DNA of 64,000 bases from Fasciolopsis buskii (Eukaryota; Platyhelminthes; Trematoda; Plagiorchiida; Fasciolidae). Position 1 is the stretch's first letter, and each line of letters begins with the position of its first letter. The notes below the pieces were generated by a model that was not told the DNA's origin, did not search any database, and worked only from the letters and a program-made list of their open reading frames with translations. The translations under genes were made by a program, and so were the position numbers. Of the stretch, positions 14,714 through 28,929 are shown piece after piece. The stretch is taken from contig LUCM01005553.1 in NCBI GenBank assembly GCA_008360955.1, positions 165,445 to 229,444 of the forward strand. Direction: 5' to 3'.

Positions 14714-16500
14714 TCACATTTCTAATGAAGCAGCCAAATCGCAGAGGATTGTTGTTTACTGGGATTCTTTAATTCGGGAGGCGGCGGAGAGGTCTATAAA
14801 AACGTGGTCGAAGGAAATGTAAATTCCTTATTTTGCAGCTGTTATGTGAGGTCCTTAACTACTTAGAGCAAGCATGCATCCGTAGAGGGGACCAGGCTTC
14901 TCAAATACTGAATGCTCAGTACTGAACACCAAAGACAAAGCACATTTTTCCTGAACTCCTAATAGTGTTCACCGCAATTAGCCCTTTGAGTGCATGTTCA
15001 AATCACTCTTATGTAAACAAATTATGATATTGTCCGGGATGAAATTATAAACACAATTAATACTTTCAGATTGTTTTTACAACACATTTGGTGGTTCCGT
15101 TTTGAAAACTGGTTCATTGATCTGCTAATCCACTGGTGAGGTCAATTAATAGGCTGAGGCTAAAAGATTCATGTGCTGTGAGTAATAGCATAACATTTAC
15201 TCGTCGAATAAACCATCTCGTTGTCTTCTGTACTATTCTACCATCTGCTTCACTTTATTCATAAGTGGCACCAACTGTCCATTCCCGGGATCGGCACCCT
15301 AAAACGTGACGGAACCAGCACTGACGACTGTATGAAATGTATTCAGCTTAGTATTTTTCCAGGTATCATCCATCTATCAAGTACATTTGCAGTTCACAGT
15401 GGGAGACCTCAGGGTCACAGTTTCCTCATTGAAAGATATTAGTCAATCTCACAAGATTTGGAGCTCATTTGGATCTACTACTGATAAGTTTAAAATGTGA
15501 CCGTTTTTACCCTTGTCGCATTAACATCTAGTTTTGATGATCTCTAGGCATTTTTCTCGCACTAGTAAGTCATTTAGAAGCCCTGTACCTACACCCCGTT
15601 CTGTTCTGTTCAAATAGTTCATTTCCGTTTCTCCTTCTCCTGGCTAATAACAGAGTCATCAGTAAGAAGCATTTCTGCTGCTTCTGGAAGCTGGGAGTAT
15701 TTATGTATAGCACCGTTTACCATTCGTGGAAACGAAAATGGATCATCCTGTCAGGAATGTATGATTTATTTCGGTTTTTATCAGTACTTTGCGTGAATCA
15801 AACATTGTTTCGTAGCATACGTCTGGGTTAGTTTAGACACTGTCTATGAAATCTCAACACTAAAAGCTATCGAAATTCCGGGCCAGACAGTCAGCAATAA
15901 GCTAGTTAGGTGAACAGCCAAATGGAAACTCCAACAATGCCGGAACGGTCAAGTGGGTCAAGGAGACAAAAGTTAGTCACCGGTACGTATTTCAGTTGAT
16001 ATCAGCTTATCATTGCTCATGAAAATAGTCATGAATTCCATGTGAAACTGAAAGGATTTGCAGTGGACTGGGTGAGGTAAACCTCAAAAACTCAAGAAAA
16101 AAATGAGATCATGCTGCCTGAAGGCACTTTGTATGCTTCATCAAGAATGCGTTACAGTTTTCACTTAGAAAATTTCTGTGTCAGCTGAAATCCGAAGTGT
16201 CTTCGTGCAGCTTGTGTGAGGGGTTTCAGCGTAAAACTACAGGAATCAAAGTTGTCATCAGAGAAATTAAGCAAACAACAAGTAAGATTCGAGAGTTCTT
16301 GACGTGCAATGAAAACCAAACAACTGATGATTATTTCCTGAGCTGCGACCAACACAATTATTTAGGATGATTCTCTATAAAAATCTGGAATCGCCCTAGG
16401 AATCTGTGAGAGGAAATGTTGAAATTATGCGGCTGAATATAATTCGATTGTGTTCAGGTCTGTTCTGCCCTAAATGAATTACGGCAGAAAGGTAAGCTCA

Positions 16501-19500
16501 TTACAAAGCAGTGGTCAATGCCTTTGTGACACTGTGACGAACCTTTGATTAGGGATGTACCAGTGCTCCCTTGGTCACTTGGAAAGATTGTCTACCCTAA
16601 ATCCTTTGACGCAAATAGTCGACTTAATCTAAATTATACTCGTCCCCTTCATTTTCTTCTGAGTTTTGCACTAGCGTTGCATAAGCAGGGCATTATTAAC
16701 AAAGTGCGGGATTTCACAGTACTTGAGCTTATTCACTTTTATGTGAACGAAAATCAAGGTAGTGTTATAGAATTCAAGGAAAACGATGTTTATCACAGTC
16801 GGAAGGCAGTAAAACCAATAATCAACTGTTGACAAAACAGAAAAGTAGCTTTGCATAACGACTATGAGGTAACCTGTTATCACAATTACAAGAAGCAAAT
16901 GTGAATTTAGCAATCAAGTAGCACTTCGTTCTACCGATTGTTGTGAGTCGCCTTGGGGGTAATATCTGCTGTTCTGGTAATAGACTCTGGGTAGGCAAAA
17001 TATAAGAATCTGGGTGTAAGTCACAAATGAATTGGCTTATCCTTGGCCCAAATGACAATTCGATATGGAATTCAGAACACACACTTAGGTCGGTTTCAGG
17101 TTTCTACATTATCCAATAAAAAGTTCACGTCTGATGGCTCCAGACGGTGATTGCTTATTCCATTATCGCCGCCGCGATTATTTGTGTAATAAAAAATATA
17201 ACCATCAGAACCTTCGCCCATATTCGCTTATGATCTTTCAAGCGCTACTTCCCATTGACACTCACTAGCTGTCACGCTGACGATATCTTCTCGATCAGGC
17301 AAAATAATCGGGGTTCGATTGGTGCTTTTCTTCTTTGGAATTTACTGTGAAATAACGGAAACCCTAATTTAGGTTCCAATGATTATTTCTATATGAGCAA
17401 AACGTATTTCTCTCCGGAGACGTAACTGATGTTTTCGTCGAAATATCATTAATCAGTCGACCTGAGTGGAAAATACCTAATCATGAAGAAGTAGAAAATA
17501 GGCCAGATTCGCAACTCAGCTTCGTCTACATCCTGAACAATAATGCCGTTAAATAAATATGGACAATCCATATCTATCCCCATTTAGCAACCATCAGATA
17601 GAAATATTTAAAACCGTCTGTTAGAACTCTGAAATGTTAATGTTTTGTCAATGCTAGCAGGAAAACGCGTACACTTATTTATTCATCCAGCAGCTGGCTA
17701 CAATCTTAGTGATTAATCACAACAGTCCTGCTCTTTCTATTTTGCAAAATAGGCAAACAATATTTGGCTTCCAGAAGACACTCTATTCTGCAAGATGAGA
17801 CACTTAGTAACGCATACTTCTATAGGTTGGGGGGGAGGGAATAGTTCTGCTGCTCAGCACCTGCGATCGAATTATGGGATTGTCATTCTGGTAATCTAGA
17901 CTGGTTACAGTTTAGTGAATGCATCACATTTAAGTCAACTTTAAAAGACGATGTTTCACCAGGTTGAAGAATGAGGGTCACAGTGGCTTCTATGGATTTC
18001 GTGACGTTTTACATTGAACTTACTAATTTCCAATTGCGATCACTTACTGAGGCCTGCTAACTTGAACAATCTCACCATATATCGCTCATTAGTTTCTTCA
18101 CACCGTCAGTCTCAGAATGTTTGGTGTTTTTAGTCTTGGCGTCAGGCAGCTGAGAAGGTTTGTTCTACTGAGAACTGAGAGAAGAAGCTTAATTATCAAG
18201 TTCGCATGGAAACATAATATTGCAGGTGAAAGGGTTTGCCAAATTACCCTCTTTTGACTAATTGCATATTCAGTGCAACTGCATCTTAGTGCATGCTCTC
18301 GGCATTGCTAGTCATCAGATAGGAAAAAAAGACCGGTTGGGCTTGCTTATCTCAATGTGATTTGCCTACCAGTGCGAGTAATTGAATACCATTTCATAAG
18401 ACCATTTACAATACAACGTTAACCCAAATTGCCCTCAATGAATTACGGCTGTGATGCGTAATTGCTCATGCTAGCTTCATGCTCTACTTTGGGAAATTTG
18501 GACATATAGGCCTGGAAATTCTTAAGAGCGAATGAAGCTGCTATGCAATACACTCTACGGTAATACACAGTACGGATTTACCAATGCTCTTTTACTTCGT
18601 TAATTCATTATATGAGAAATATGCAACAAATCTTGATTAGGGTCATCTACATAGAAGTGTCTGTTTAATGGGGACAGTGACCGGTGACGGGAGATTACCC
18701 TCTCGCAACCTTGTTATTTAAAAGATAGGGCATTATCTGCTTGACCGCTGCCAGCCAGATGGATGACAGTGACAACCGGAACTATCTACCGATTACCCCT
18801 TCATCTCCCGGCCAACTCCAACATTCATTAATTCGAATGACAGGATAAGAACAGGTGTTTGCTAGGGAGCTTGGTCCATGGTAAATCGTTTTATACAGGA
18901 TCTCACGTTACTTTGAATTCACCTTTCGTATTGCTTGCTTACCCATTAAACAACACCGATTTCGTTGTATCTTGCACGGAAGAGACGGGATCATCCCAAA
19001 CATTATTGTGAGTTACTTTGCAGAAAGTGGACTGAACATTAGTGTACAGCATAGCATTAACAACCATTGTCTACCATGCCCAACCCCAGAAGTTTCATGA
19101 ACAATCATAAATATGAAGGATTGTATTTGAGAGTTGTTCTGGAAAACAATATATGCGAGCGAGTAAAATCCGGGGAAGATAACCAGTTTTTTTACACAAC
19201 AAGCATATGATGCACTCTTTTACCTTCTTGGTGCAATATGAAGTTTTAGAAAAAAAATCCCATTAAGGTGTCATATCCCATTGGTACTTAACTGATCTAT
19301 TGTATGAAACATAAATTGTTCATCGGAGATGTTGACTGTGTTCTAACGATCTTCTAATTCTTACCGTCAGATACGTTTATCTTGATATTTGAACTATTCC
19401 GGAAGTAGATGAGAAAATCCGAGTCTATTAATGCTGTTCTGTTCAACTGATCTAAGTGACTCGAGTGCTTGAAATTTTGGAAGTTACGCTTTATGTGGTT

Positions 19501-22500
19501 TGCAGTAATGCGCATCGATCCACTTGTTGAAGGTGACCAAGGAACTGCGAGGAAGGAATGCGAAGATAAAACATTCGTGGGTCAAAACTGATGGCACCTT
19601 CACAGCAAATATCATAAATCCATAACGAACGCGTATGTGAAGTTTATTCAACATCATTTCTTATGTTTTGTTATTCATTACCAAAATTTTTTAAATGTCG
19701 AAAAAACAGCAAAAATAATTTTCGATACTGAGAACTATCTTTTATAATTGAGGCTTCGCGAGCTTTTACAGAGCCAAACGAAATTCACTTGTTAGCCTAT
19801 AGGTTCAGCAAAGTATGATGGGCAAATCTCTCGTTCTTTGAAGTGTACTTTTGATTTACGATGGATATGCTTTGTGCTGTGAAGATACAGTCACAAGTAG
19901 CCGAAAAAAAGTTAAATCTTTAGGTCGTCGTGAGTTTAAATTACCAAACCATCTCCGGCAAACTTCGAGAAATCCGTGTGCGCCTACCGGTGCGGATGTT
20001 GACGGACAGTATCTGAATGGACACAGCCTTAGACTGTTAAACAGTTCAACGGTCTTACGGATAGCGAGACACCTTCCACTGTCTCCGTCGCATCATTTGG
20101 TAAATATCCTGTTTACTTGATACCCTTGTGCTGACTTCATTCATTCGTATTATAGTTTCTGCAGTGTTCTGCTCTCTTTGTTTTGCGACCATTGTCCTAG
20201 TTCCACATACATCTCTCGAGGTAACAAAAATATTTAATTTGAGTCAGCAGTTCTGTGTCTGTGTTTGTTTGTTCTGGACTGGCAGAATTATGGCTATTAT
20301 CCATTTCGCATTCAGGGTGATGTATGTTGGCACTTTAGGTACCGCATTTCATTGTCGGTACACACCTAATACAGTTTACGGATGACTTTGGTGTACTGTA
20401 GTAGCATACTGGTAAACAGTAGCATAGTAACTTGATTTTTTAAATCTGAGATTGCATTGCCGTGTAAACTGTGCATGTTGAACATCCTTTGGCCATTTTG
20501 GTTTCCAGCATTTCGCTAAAATTCTACCATGAAACCACCGCAGCGATGTGCGCAGTTGTTCCAACGGACGGAACAATCTTAATGTGATGGGAGCATGCAT
20601 CTGCCTGAGGGGCTGAAAGTCGAAGTTATGGATTCTGGAAATACCCTATCTTCGTGCAGTGAAGTTTGTCCGGTTCACACCTTGAAGAATGGGAGACGAA
20701 ATGTTAGTTAGGAATCACAGAAATCTCATCTCGACCGTAGGGTGTGCACGGACAATGAAACAATGTTCTTCTTTTGTGAAATCATTTTTCATACAGACTA
20801 TGTATGATCCAAATGAGATTACACTATTGGGCGAACAACGGGAAGGGATGATTGGGTAAGAGAATATCAAGCACGTAAGTTTAGGATCGTACCGATAGCT
20901 TGAAATCTAAAAATTGGTATTCAATGCCGTTTGTAGTGATTGGCAATGGAAACTGGCAATTTATTATGATCAATGCGAAGTTCCGGAGTAGGCGTCTGGC
21001 ACTATTTGTGAACTGAATATTTTACAGTTTCACTCCTTTTTTATTAGGTGAATAAGAAGTCAACAAAATTCCATCCACTTGAGACCTTAGTATGTTTGTG
21101 AAGCTCAAAATCAGCCTAATTATTGTGTTTGCTGTAATGTTGACAGCCGAGCACCTTTGAAAATTTGTTCTTAACGTTGCGATGTTCATAATAAAGCACT
21201 GCACATTGCACACCGTATTACCCTCAAACTCCAGGGGTCATTCGGTTCGGGTTGCGCAATCTAAGCTTCCGTGTATTTGTATCCACAAGTAAAATTTTAC
21301 AGCTTCGAAAGCTCCTTATCCCCGCTTGAAGATAGATAACGCAAATGAGGATCGACTTGGCAGATGTTTTGCTCAACTAAGTTGTTGAGATTCGAGCAAC
21401 AGCCATGAAGTGCCTTAAGTTAACAACCCTTGTTGCGTAACATCTACCTATTCCGGAAGGAGTTCAGTAATGATATTGTCTTGCTTATCATTGTTCCCTT
21501 CACCACTGCTATCAAGATGAATGCAGCTTCTGGTACTAAGTTTGGTGAAAAATCTTCAATTGTTTTACCGAACGATCGTCAGCTCACTGAAGCAATGTTT
21601 GAAGTGACGGCCACTCACGAAAATACCAGAAACTAAGATTCAGAATGTCAAACTTGAAGCCAGGGTCCCATAAATCCAAACTGCTTTAATCTCGGTATTT
21701 GTTATTCCTGCGACGACTATGACGTGTCAAACCTCAGTAATCCCTAATTTCAGGATTCACTTATTAAAAACTACTCCAACTTTATTAAAACTTGCAGCAA
21801 ACATTACCAGGTGTTTTGTAAAACTTAATGCTCATCTAAATTGACTTACTACAAAGAATTTTGTACCATGTGCAATTGGTAATTCGAACTTAGCCTGTCG
21901 AAAGCCAAACCGTCGTCAACTTGTATCAAGGCGATTTATTCTTAAGGTACAGATTTCGCCACCACATCAGTTACTCGAAGTCTTTTTGGCTTATTTATGA
22001 GCGCAGAATGAACGTAAGATTCAGGCCCATAACAAACATTTCAAGGCCCGAGTGGTTGCATCCCTTGAAAGGTCAGCTTAAATTTTCCGAAGGTGAAAGC
22101 ATCGGATTTTGAAAAGATGGTAATCTCAGTGTCAGATCTACATAGGTACAGTCCCATAATCGATTGAGCCCCCAAAATACTGAGGTAACGGCCTCAGCGA
22201 CTAGCATCTGGAGAATCTGTGGGCAAAGCTGAACATGAGGCGGAAGTCAGTAATCGTATGGGTGCGTGCAGCAGCAAATAGTTTGTGATGGACCATCAGC
22301 AAGATTGATTTGCCAATTGATTAACATAACACGCATCCTTTTTCTGAGTGACGATGAAGTTGTGATGTTCTATCCTAACAGTTCCGGGTCACTCTAAGTA
22401 AGCTGATAAAAGATGAAATGATACTGAACAACTTAGCAACTTACTCAACCTTCCAAGCCTTGCTGGTTGTATGAACAAGTTCACTTTGGAAAGTGGAAAC

Positions 22501-25500
22501 AAACAGCTCGAGCACAATGATATTTATCTCCTAGTGATTCGACAACAGAAGGTAGTTTGGAGACTTCGTTTTGAAGGGCGCATCAGAATCTCAGTTGTCA
22601 CATGGCTTTCGCAATTGACAGGCAGGAAGAACAGCACCGAAACACGTTTCAGTGGACCGTTTACAAGAAAGCGGTACGATGATGATTGATTTCTTCCAGC
22701 ATCAATCGATATACCGTGTCAAAATAGGGAGATGTAATGCTAAATTTCTTCACACAGCTGAAATACATCCCAGATATCCCAGGAACGACATCATCTAAGG
22801 TTTCCGATCAAGTATGGACCACAATGGATATGCAATGTTGCGGATTGTTGACAGCGGCAGATTCATAATACGCATCTGGACCAGTCCTTTTTGATGGGTT
22901 CATACACTTCACATTCCGAATGGGACACCGTGAAAGGAGATCGGCATAAACCGAAGCCCAGTAAGCTCATCAACCAGCAACAAGACCTACACAACAAAAT
23001 CCAATATGGCCAGTGACCACCGTTCACTGCAATGTATACATACATATATTTTTATACATGAATAAGCTTAAAAAGACGTCGAATTGAGAGTAACCTAGCT
23101 AATGTGTACTGCATAAATGATGAGCGATTGAATTACACGTAATGCTCACGCCAGAATTTATCGAGATGCATTTTTTTCCAGAGTACCTGCTGTTTAGGAG
23201 TTTGATGACATTTTAATTCTGCTAACTGGGATTTACATTTAAATAGGAAAAGAATATTTAAGACCCAGTTATTTCAGGCTGAGGTATATTTAATAATCGT
23301 CCGGCTTTGGTTAAGATTGAGGTGCTCATAAGTAGGCCATCAGCTATATAAACAAGTGGAACAGAATTTTATCCTTTTAATCACATTGCGATGTAGTAGT
23401 CACTCAGTTTTCGTAATAAAACATGTAATGTTGTTTTTTATTTACCTAATTTAATAACTATCGACAAGAATATGACGCTTTTGAAATGGTCACCTGGGAG
23501 ACTAACTATTCTTCGAAGCCGCCTCTGATCCACATGTTGGTTCTTTCGCACAGAGAAGAGAATTGCTCTTTTCCGGGACGTGATAGCAGATGATAACATT
23601 ATCAATTAACGGCAACCGCCCTGACCGATAACTGTGTTCTCATTATCTTACTGAAATGTTGTTTCCAGTTCGTAATGCACCCTGAGGAAATAGCTGTATA
23701 GTTATTTAATATTTCTTCACAGTTGGTTGTAAGTGCCTTCATTCGCGGGAAATCTTCTACCTCCTTCCAGAAAATTTTTCATACTGGCTGGATTATAACT
23801 TCAAAATGCATCCTTCTAACAGTTAAGACGTCATAAACGACATCATCCAGTTCCAAAATTTTCCTGCTGTTTGCACAATATGCAAGTGCCTCCTCGCCAT
23901 TTGTCCTAAATTTGTCTTTATTTGCATGATCAGCACTCAAAAAACATAGATTTATCTGGTTAGTGCAGCATTCTTATTACCTGCACCATTGTGGTTCCGC
24001 TGCTCTGCTAAGATAGTACTCATTCCCAGTTATCGGGAACGTTAGCATTAAAAAACGATGCTTTGGCTCAAGTATGGAGGAAAAGTAAACGTGCATTTGT
24101 TCCCGAGGTTAATGTGAACTATCAACAAAATTTGGATCTACGAGGTGAGCTTCAAAAATGTCCAGCGGAGTACACTGTGGACACCTACAGACAACTGAAG
24201 TTATGAATGGCAGAAGGCAACTAAAAAGGAAAAATGAAAACATTTTGACTGGACGAACGACAAAACGTAAAGGCGATTCGGAGATCATTCTGTGTGCCAT
24301 ACCAGAAGGGCAAAACATACAGATTGTGGAAACTAGAAAATAGTTCACCTCGGCTTTCGGACGTTCACTGACGATGAGTAGGATGACGACGGAGTGTCAT
24401 CGGTCTTTCCTCAGTTCGACGTTATTTCGAAGTCGATTACAATGGCTATATTGGAGTTTTGAAAGTGATAGTCGACTTACCTTTTATCGGTTAAAAATGC
24501 GTTGACTTGGAAACCACATTAATATTGCCCCTTTATCTCAGTCTCTTTGAGTATCATGTCCACCAATGCTGATTAATGGTTCCCCACCAATCATGCGACG
24601 CGGAGAATGACTGGGCTTACCATGTCCTAACAGCCTGATTCTTGTCAACTATATCCTTAGTTCAGTGATTTATTCATGAAATAAGAAAATATGCTTAGTT
24701 GCAAATGATTTATGAACGCAGATGCCTCCAACTGCGATCCAACCACAAATCTTCATTGGCGATATCCTTAGGGCTGTAGTAATTTCTAGATTTAAGGAAG
24801 TGTAGTCAGATACCTTGAATTTAGTCACAGGTTTCTTTATTGTATCTCTTTGTAGAATGTAACAAGGTCAGTTAGAATTGAGTGACGTTAGGTGTCTGTG
24901 TAAACGCCCTACAGGTGCATAAGAATGTCATGAAAATTCTTGGAAGGGGTTAAGGACTTGCTTAGATTCACAAATGACAAATTCGTTTGTTCAACGGAAG
25001 CAGTTATTTTTTTAGGTATTCATGTACAGGTTTTGCCGAAGCCCATGCAGCAAGTTTCATATGAGCAATTTTCGCTAAATTAGGGATCAGCGTAGGAAAG
25101 CAAATACCCAAACTTGTATTCATTTTATCCAGTGAAAACTGGCAAATCCGTTAGATAATAAGCGGCTTGCTTTGGAGTCATCGATTAAGCAAATAGGTTG
25201 GGAATTAAGTGGATATTCTGTTTCGACCACCGTGTGTGCCTCAACGATGACCAGTCACTAGCTTGCTAATAGGAAAAATTCACAATACCTTGGTGCATGT
25301 ATTGCTAGAAATCCAGCATCTGTGAGCATTGATTACCCATGCCCCACCACTATCGAACAGTAATATTTTGATCTTTTCAATCTCAGACCAAGGACTTCTA
25401 GGCGGAAGCTGGTTTTAATTCATACTCCGAGAAGCATTACAATTTCGGAATCAGTATCCATTGCATAAGTACCTTCTTTAATTAACCCGCCACAAAATGA

Positions 25501-27147
25501 AACATATGTTGGGTGGAGTCAAGATTCAGGCTGCGATGTGATTGCAAATGAAGCATCCGAATAACGCTGGATTAAATGAAAATCAACCTACCATGGAAAA
25601 CCTGTTTACCAAATTTTGGAAGAGTGAAAAACGGAGCTTTTTGCAGATGCCCGGCAGTGTCTTTATATTGGCTACTTACTTAGGATGAAAGGAATATCTC
25701 CGTTACCAAAAAGACGAAAATCCTTCTGTCGGGGTGTGCAGGCTTTTGAAACAATGGTAAGGATTTTGTAATTTCATTCACGAGAGAGTGAAAATCTTGG
25801 ACGGGAATTAGAACGTGGGACTATCTCGTCGGAGAATTTCCTTCTAGGAATTTTCACTGTGTAAACTTTTTCAGGTCGACACGTACCATCATTCATTTAT
25901 CAGTAAAATCAAAGAGGTCTTCGATTGTGATCTTTAGCATCTTCTACTATTGGACGGAATAATTATACTTCCTGATTTGCTTTATAATTGATGTTTCTTA
26001 CATATCCGATGAAATTTCGAACGTTTGAAAATTACTGAAATTTATCTGGACGACGGTGCATGAAATTTCAGTACTAAACTGGGGATTATTATGAACGAGA
26101 ATTTTCGTTGTGAGATTTAATATAAGTTTAAGTAACATTGCAGACACTTTGGGACGTGATTGATTTTCCCCATGAAAAGCATGCTGTTGGCAGAGTTTAT
26201 TCCTCTAATGATTTCAGTGGTGGCCTTGTTTAGTTAAAATCCTTTGAAGGTTTTATTACAAATTTCCGAAGTGGCCGATGTTTTAAAATCAGTTCCTAAT
26301 CCTCTACATTGTGGTACCAAAATATCTAACTTTTACTAGCTCGCTGCTGCACTATCACGGTAACAACATAAGCTATTAGCGCTGCGAGCTTAAATGACTT
26401 TGGTTCAAGGCCAAATTTGATGCCAATCAAGGTCGGTCCTAGAGAAGAATTTTTACTTGTAATTAACCATAATTTTAAACTCATATTAATGCGAAATACC
26501 CCAACTAACAAATAATTATATTTAGTTCACGAATACAGGCTTAATCGTGGGTAGAATACTCGATAAAATAAGTGTATATGCTGGACAAGCGAGTTTGATA
26601 TCACTTGTGAATTTAAACTAGGATAAATAGTAAGACCCTTTGAAAACCGCGTCTGAAGTTTTCATGATCCAGTAGGGTTTCATTTTTCATGTTTAGAGGC
26701 GCTTGCCTGGACAACGAGGGTCGCCCATGTTTGACTGGTCTATTTGCTGTTTGCATGCAGATAAACTAAACGGAACCTGCAAGTAAATTCATAGTATTTG
26801 CTGATGCACCCATACACTTGATAAGGACTAGAAGTCTAAGGATATAAATGATGGAAATGTTTGATATATGACAATCGGTGGCACCTGTGTTTATAGGCGA
26901 TCGGGGTATTCTGTGTTAACGTGGCTCTGGCAAGCATGGTTGATCAAGAACAGGAAAGTTTTGTTTGGGACGGATCTTGATTTACACAAATGTTGACCTT
27001 GTCTCAAGGTCATCTAAGTGGGCTGCTTTAGTCGCTCGCAGTACAGTGAAGCAGTGGACGAGAAACCAAGATATCTTTTGGCAGAACAACTTAGAGAATA
27101 AGGTATTCATTCTAGAACATTTTGCGCCTTTTAGTGACAACAAAAGT
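16501..27147. other. Stretch with no supported gene
   Basis: Seen: chance-length ORFs (largest 95 codons at 16545-16832 +), a G-run at 17826-17838 and AT-rich simple sequence near 23034-23060. Several ORFs (for example 20376-20600 - and 22471-22689 +) were read through and show no catalytic motif, zinc finger or membrane pattern that would support a gene. Nothing else supported. Confidence 0.55.
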
Positions 27148-27296
27148 AGATACAAACTAGTGGACAGTGACTACGATTTCCTAAGACTTCTTGAAGTATG
27201 ATATAAAATAATTTTGTCAGGGAGCTTGTGGATACCATATCAAAATGCTCAAAATTACTGAGGAATAGTGGCGGGTTCATCGATTGTCACTGTTTA
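27148..27296 (+). repeat. Dispersed repeat, copy 1
   Basis: This segment aligns with 45976-46113 in the same orientation. A 17-nt identical block (GACTTCTTGAAGTATGA) is followed by matching pieces including a GTGGATA/CTGGATA block and the shared ending TTCAT-CGATTGTCA / TTCAT-TGATTGTCA, with small gaps between. The two copies lie 18.8 kb apart and are clearly diverged, as expected of an old interspersed element. The family is unknown. In one frame both copies translate to loosely similar peptides (a leucine/aspartate-rich stretch, then GG or GD and an I-rich end), so an ancient coding origin is possible. Confidence 0.6.
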
Positions 27297-28650
27297 CTTT
27301 TACTGGATTCCAAGGAAAACAAGCGCCAAACTGTTGTGAAATAATTTCACTCTGTTCTTCCTAACCGTTTTGTGACACGTCCTGGTTAAGATATACATAT
27401 GATAGATGGAGTGGGATATCGATTGTTGTTCTGACCAATTCGTGCACTAGATGATTCCGAACCTTGCGAGCTATTATCAAAAGCATTTGTCAGTGCCTTC
27501 AGAGCAAAAGGAATACAAATTAATGTATTCACTACTTTTTGTTGCTAAGTACTGCAGCTGGAGTTGCTCATGTGAAGCCTGCTGCATGAGTTTTAGTAAT
27601 ACCTAAATATATATATATGTATAAAATTCCAGTTTGATGACAATTCAAGTTTCACAGGAATTATGGTGAAAGTATAATTTTTCATGGCTAATTAGGAAAA
27701 CAACGAAAGTGCCGTGCCTCTCAAAGTCATCTATCGTACACTGCAATTTGTGGTTTATTAGTGAGATTGATGCCATCTGTTTGTCGGGACCGATAGCCAG
27801 GTATGACTTGGGTGGGTGGGGGGTCCGTAACTTAATCTACTGACCAAGTGTCTAACTTACACAACATCGGGTTGATCTAAGGGTTTCCTAACCCGAGTGA
27901 GGCAGATGACCGATCGCTCTGTACATATTACCGCCTCGGACGAGACCAGACACACTGAGCTCCTAGTATACTCCATTGCCATAAATGGCGTTACGCATAG
28001 AGGTGTGTGATTTGTTGGTTGGTTTTGAATTCGGGTTTGTCGAACTCTGAACTTCCACTCGTTCTCACACTTCTATGTGAACTGCGCGGCCAAGAGACAA
28101 CGGTATACGGCGGGGCAGAAATTTCTGAGATAAGAACAGGCCTAACATTGCTGAAGAAAAAGAATCTCAAAAGTCACAGTGATAATTGGCTCCATCAAAA
28201 TCGAGGCTTATGACATAAAGGGCAAGCAGCCGCTCTTTGACCACACCATTCCATGTGCAACTGATCAGATGCATACCCGAAAACCCAACCAAACATTCGT
28301 TGGTGTGGGGCGTTTCAGCTTCCGTTTAAACTGAAATAACCATGGGGAAAGATCGTGGAATGAAATGTCATCACTTTTGATGCATTGACTCTCCTTCTTA
28401 AGACATTAAGCTCATCTTCGGTTTCTGACATGGAAAGTCACAGGACTCTTGCTTTTCTACGGAAAAAGAGCGATTTCGTTGTTAACCGAAAGGTTTCCGG
28501 CCACTTCCTTATGGTAACGAGGCTCAGGGACAGTGCAGTTTTTAAGCGCTCGCAAAGAACCGTAGATCCAACAGAGCGGAAAAATAGAGAACTCTCGCTG
28601 AATGGCAAATCAGGCATGACAAATGCGAATGACGTTTCCTCATATCTGTT
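27297..28650. other. Stretch with no supported gene
   Basis: Contains a TA microsatellite at about 27605-27624 and a locally G+C-richer block at 27790-27990 (with GGGTGGGTGGGGGG at its start) that differs in composition from its surroundings. It may be part of an unrecognised repeat. The plus ORF 28385-28654 (89 codons) follows a pyrimidine tract ending in AG at about 28405, but its peptide has no recognisable domain. Confidence 0.45.
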
Positions 28651-28845
28651 TTAGCTGACCATCAGTGACTTATAAGCAACAGTTTTCCCATCACTTAGAA
28701 CGCAAATATTGACAAAATCTTTCACAGCTGTTCCAACAAGCATGGTTCCAGTAATGTTTTCCCCAAACGAGCCGATTCTGTCCTCAACGTGCTCAGCGAA
28801 TGCGTTACTTTCACGTATTAACTCCAAACTTTCCACGAGTATACA
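28651..28845 (-). CDS. Candidate terminal exon, unknown protein
   Basis: On the minus strand a plausible acceptor (CTGACTGGTTAG, with a branch-like CTGAC) precedes a frame of 64 codons ending in TAA. The peptide starts CILVESLELIRESNAF and ends in a GTAVKDFVNICVLSDGKTVA-type segment, with charged and hydrophobic residues alternating as in a folded domain. The 5' neighbour on the same strand (28846-28930) has another acceptor-like CATATATTTTCCAG and an open frame (IWGVFGVPVDYIITYKF), which could be an alternative or adjoining exon. I do not recognise the family. ORF length is within chance, so this rests only on composition and splice-like borders. Confidence 0.25.
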   Translation of the reverse strand, partial: CILVESLELIRESNAFAEHVEDRIGSFGENITGTMLVGTAVKDFVNICVLSDGKTVAYKSLMVS

Positions 28846-28929
28846 CTAACCAGTCAGGTATTTCAAATTTATATGTGATAATATAATCGACAGGTACTCC
28901 AAAGACTCCCCAAATCAACTGGAAAATAT

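Larger units (their letters stand above)
7613..16500. other. Stretch with no supported gene
   Basis: Seen: a short TATAC/TATAT repeat at 10434-10458, a perfect 9-bp inverted repeat at 14695-14713 (listed separately), and chance-length ORFs. The longest is 109 codons at 11365-11694 on the plus strand; its translation is rich in W, H, P and Y, has no family motif I can name and no convincing splice boundaries. I see no transposon protein or RNA gene. Confidence 0.55.

Noticed and set aside
15645..15680. Minus-strand ACTGATGACTC resembling a hammerhead core
   Set aside because: The 14-nt spacing to GAAA is absent; a GAAAC occurs too far away and no helix I is visible.
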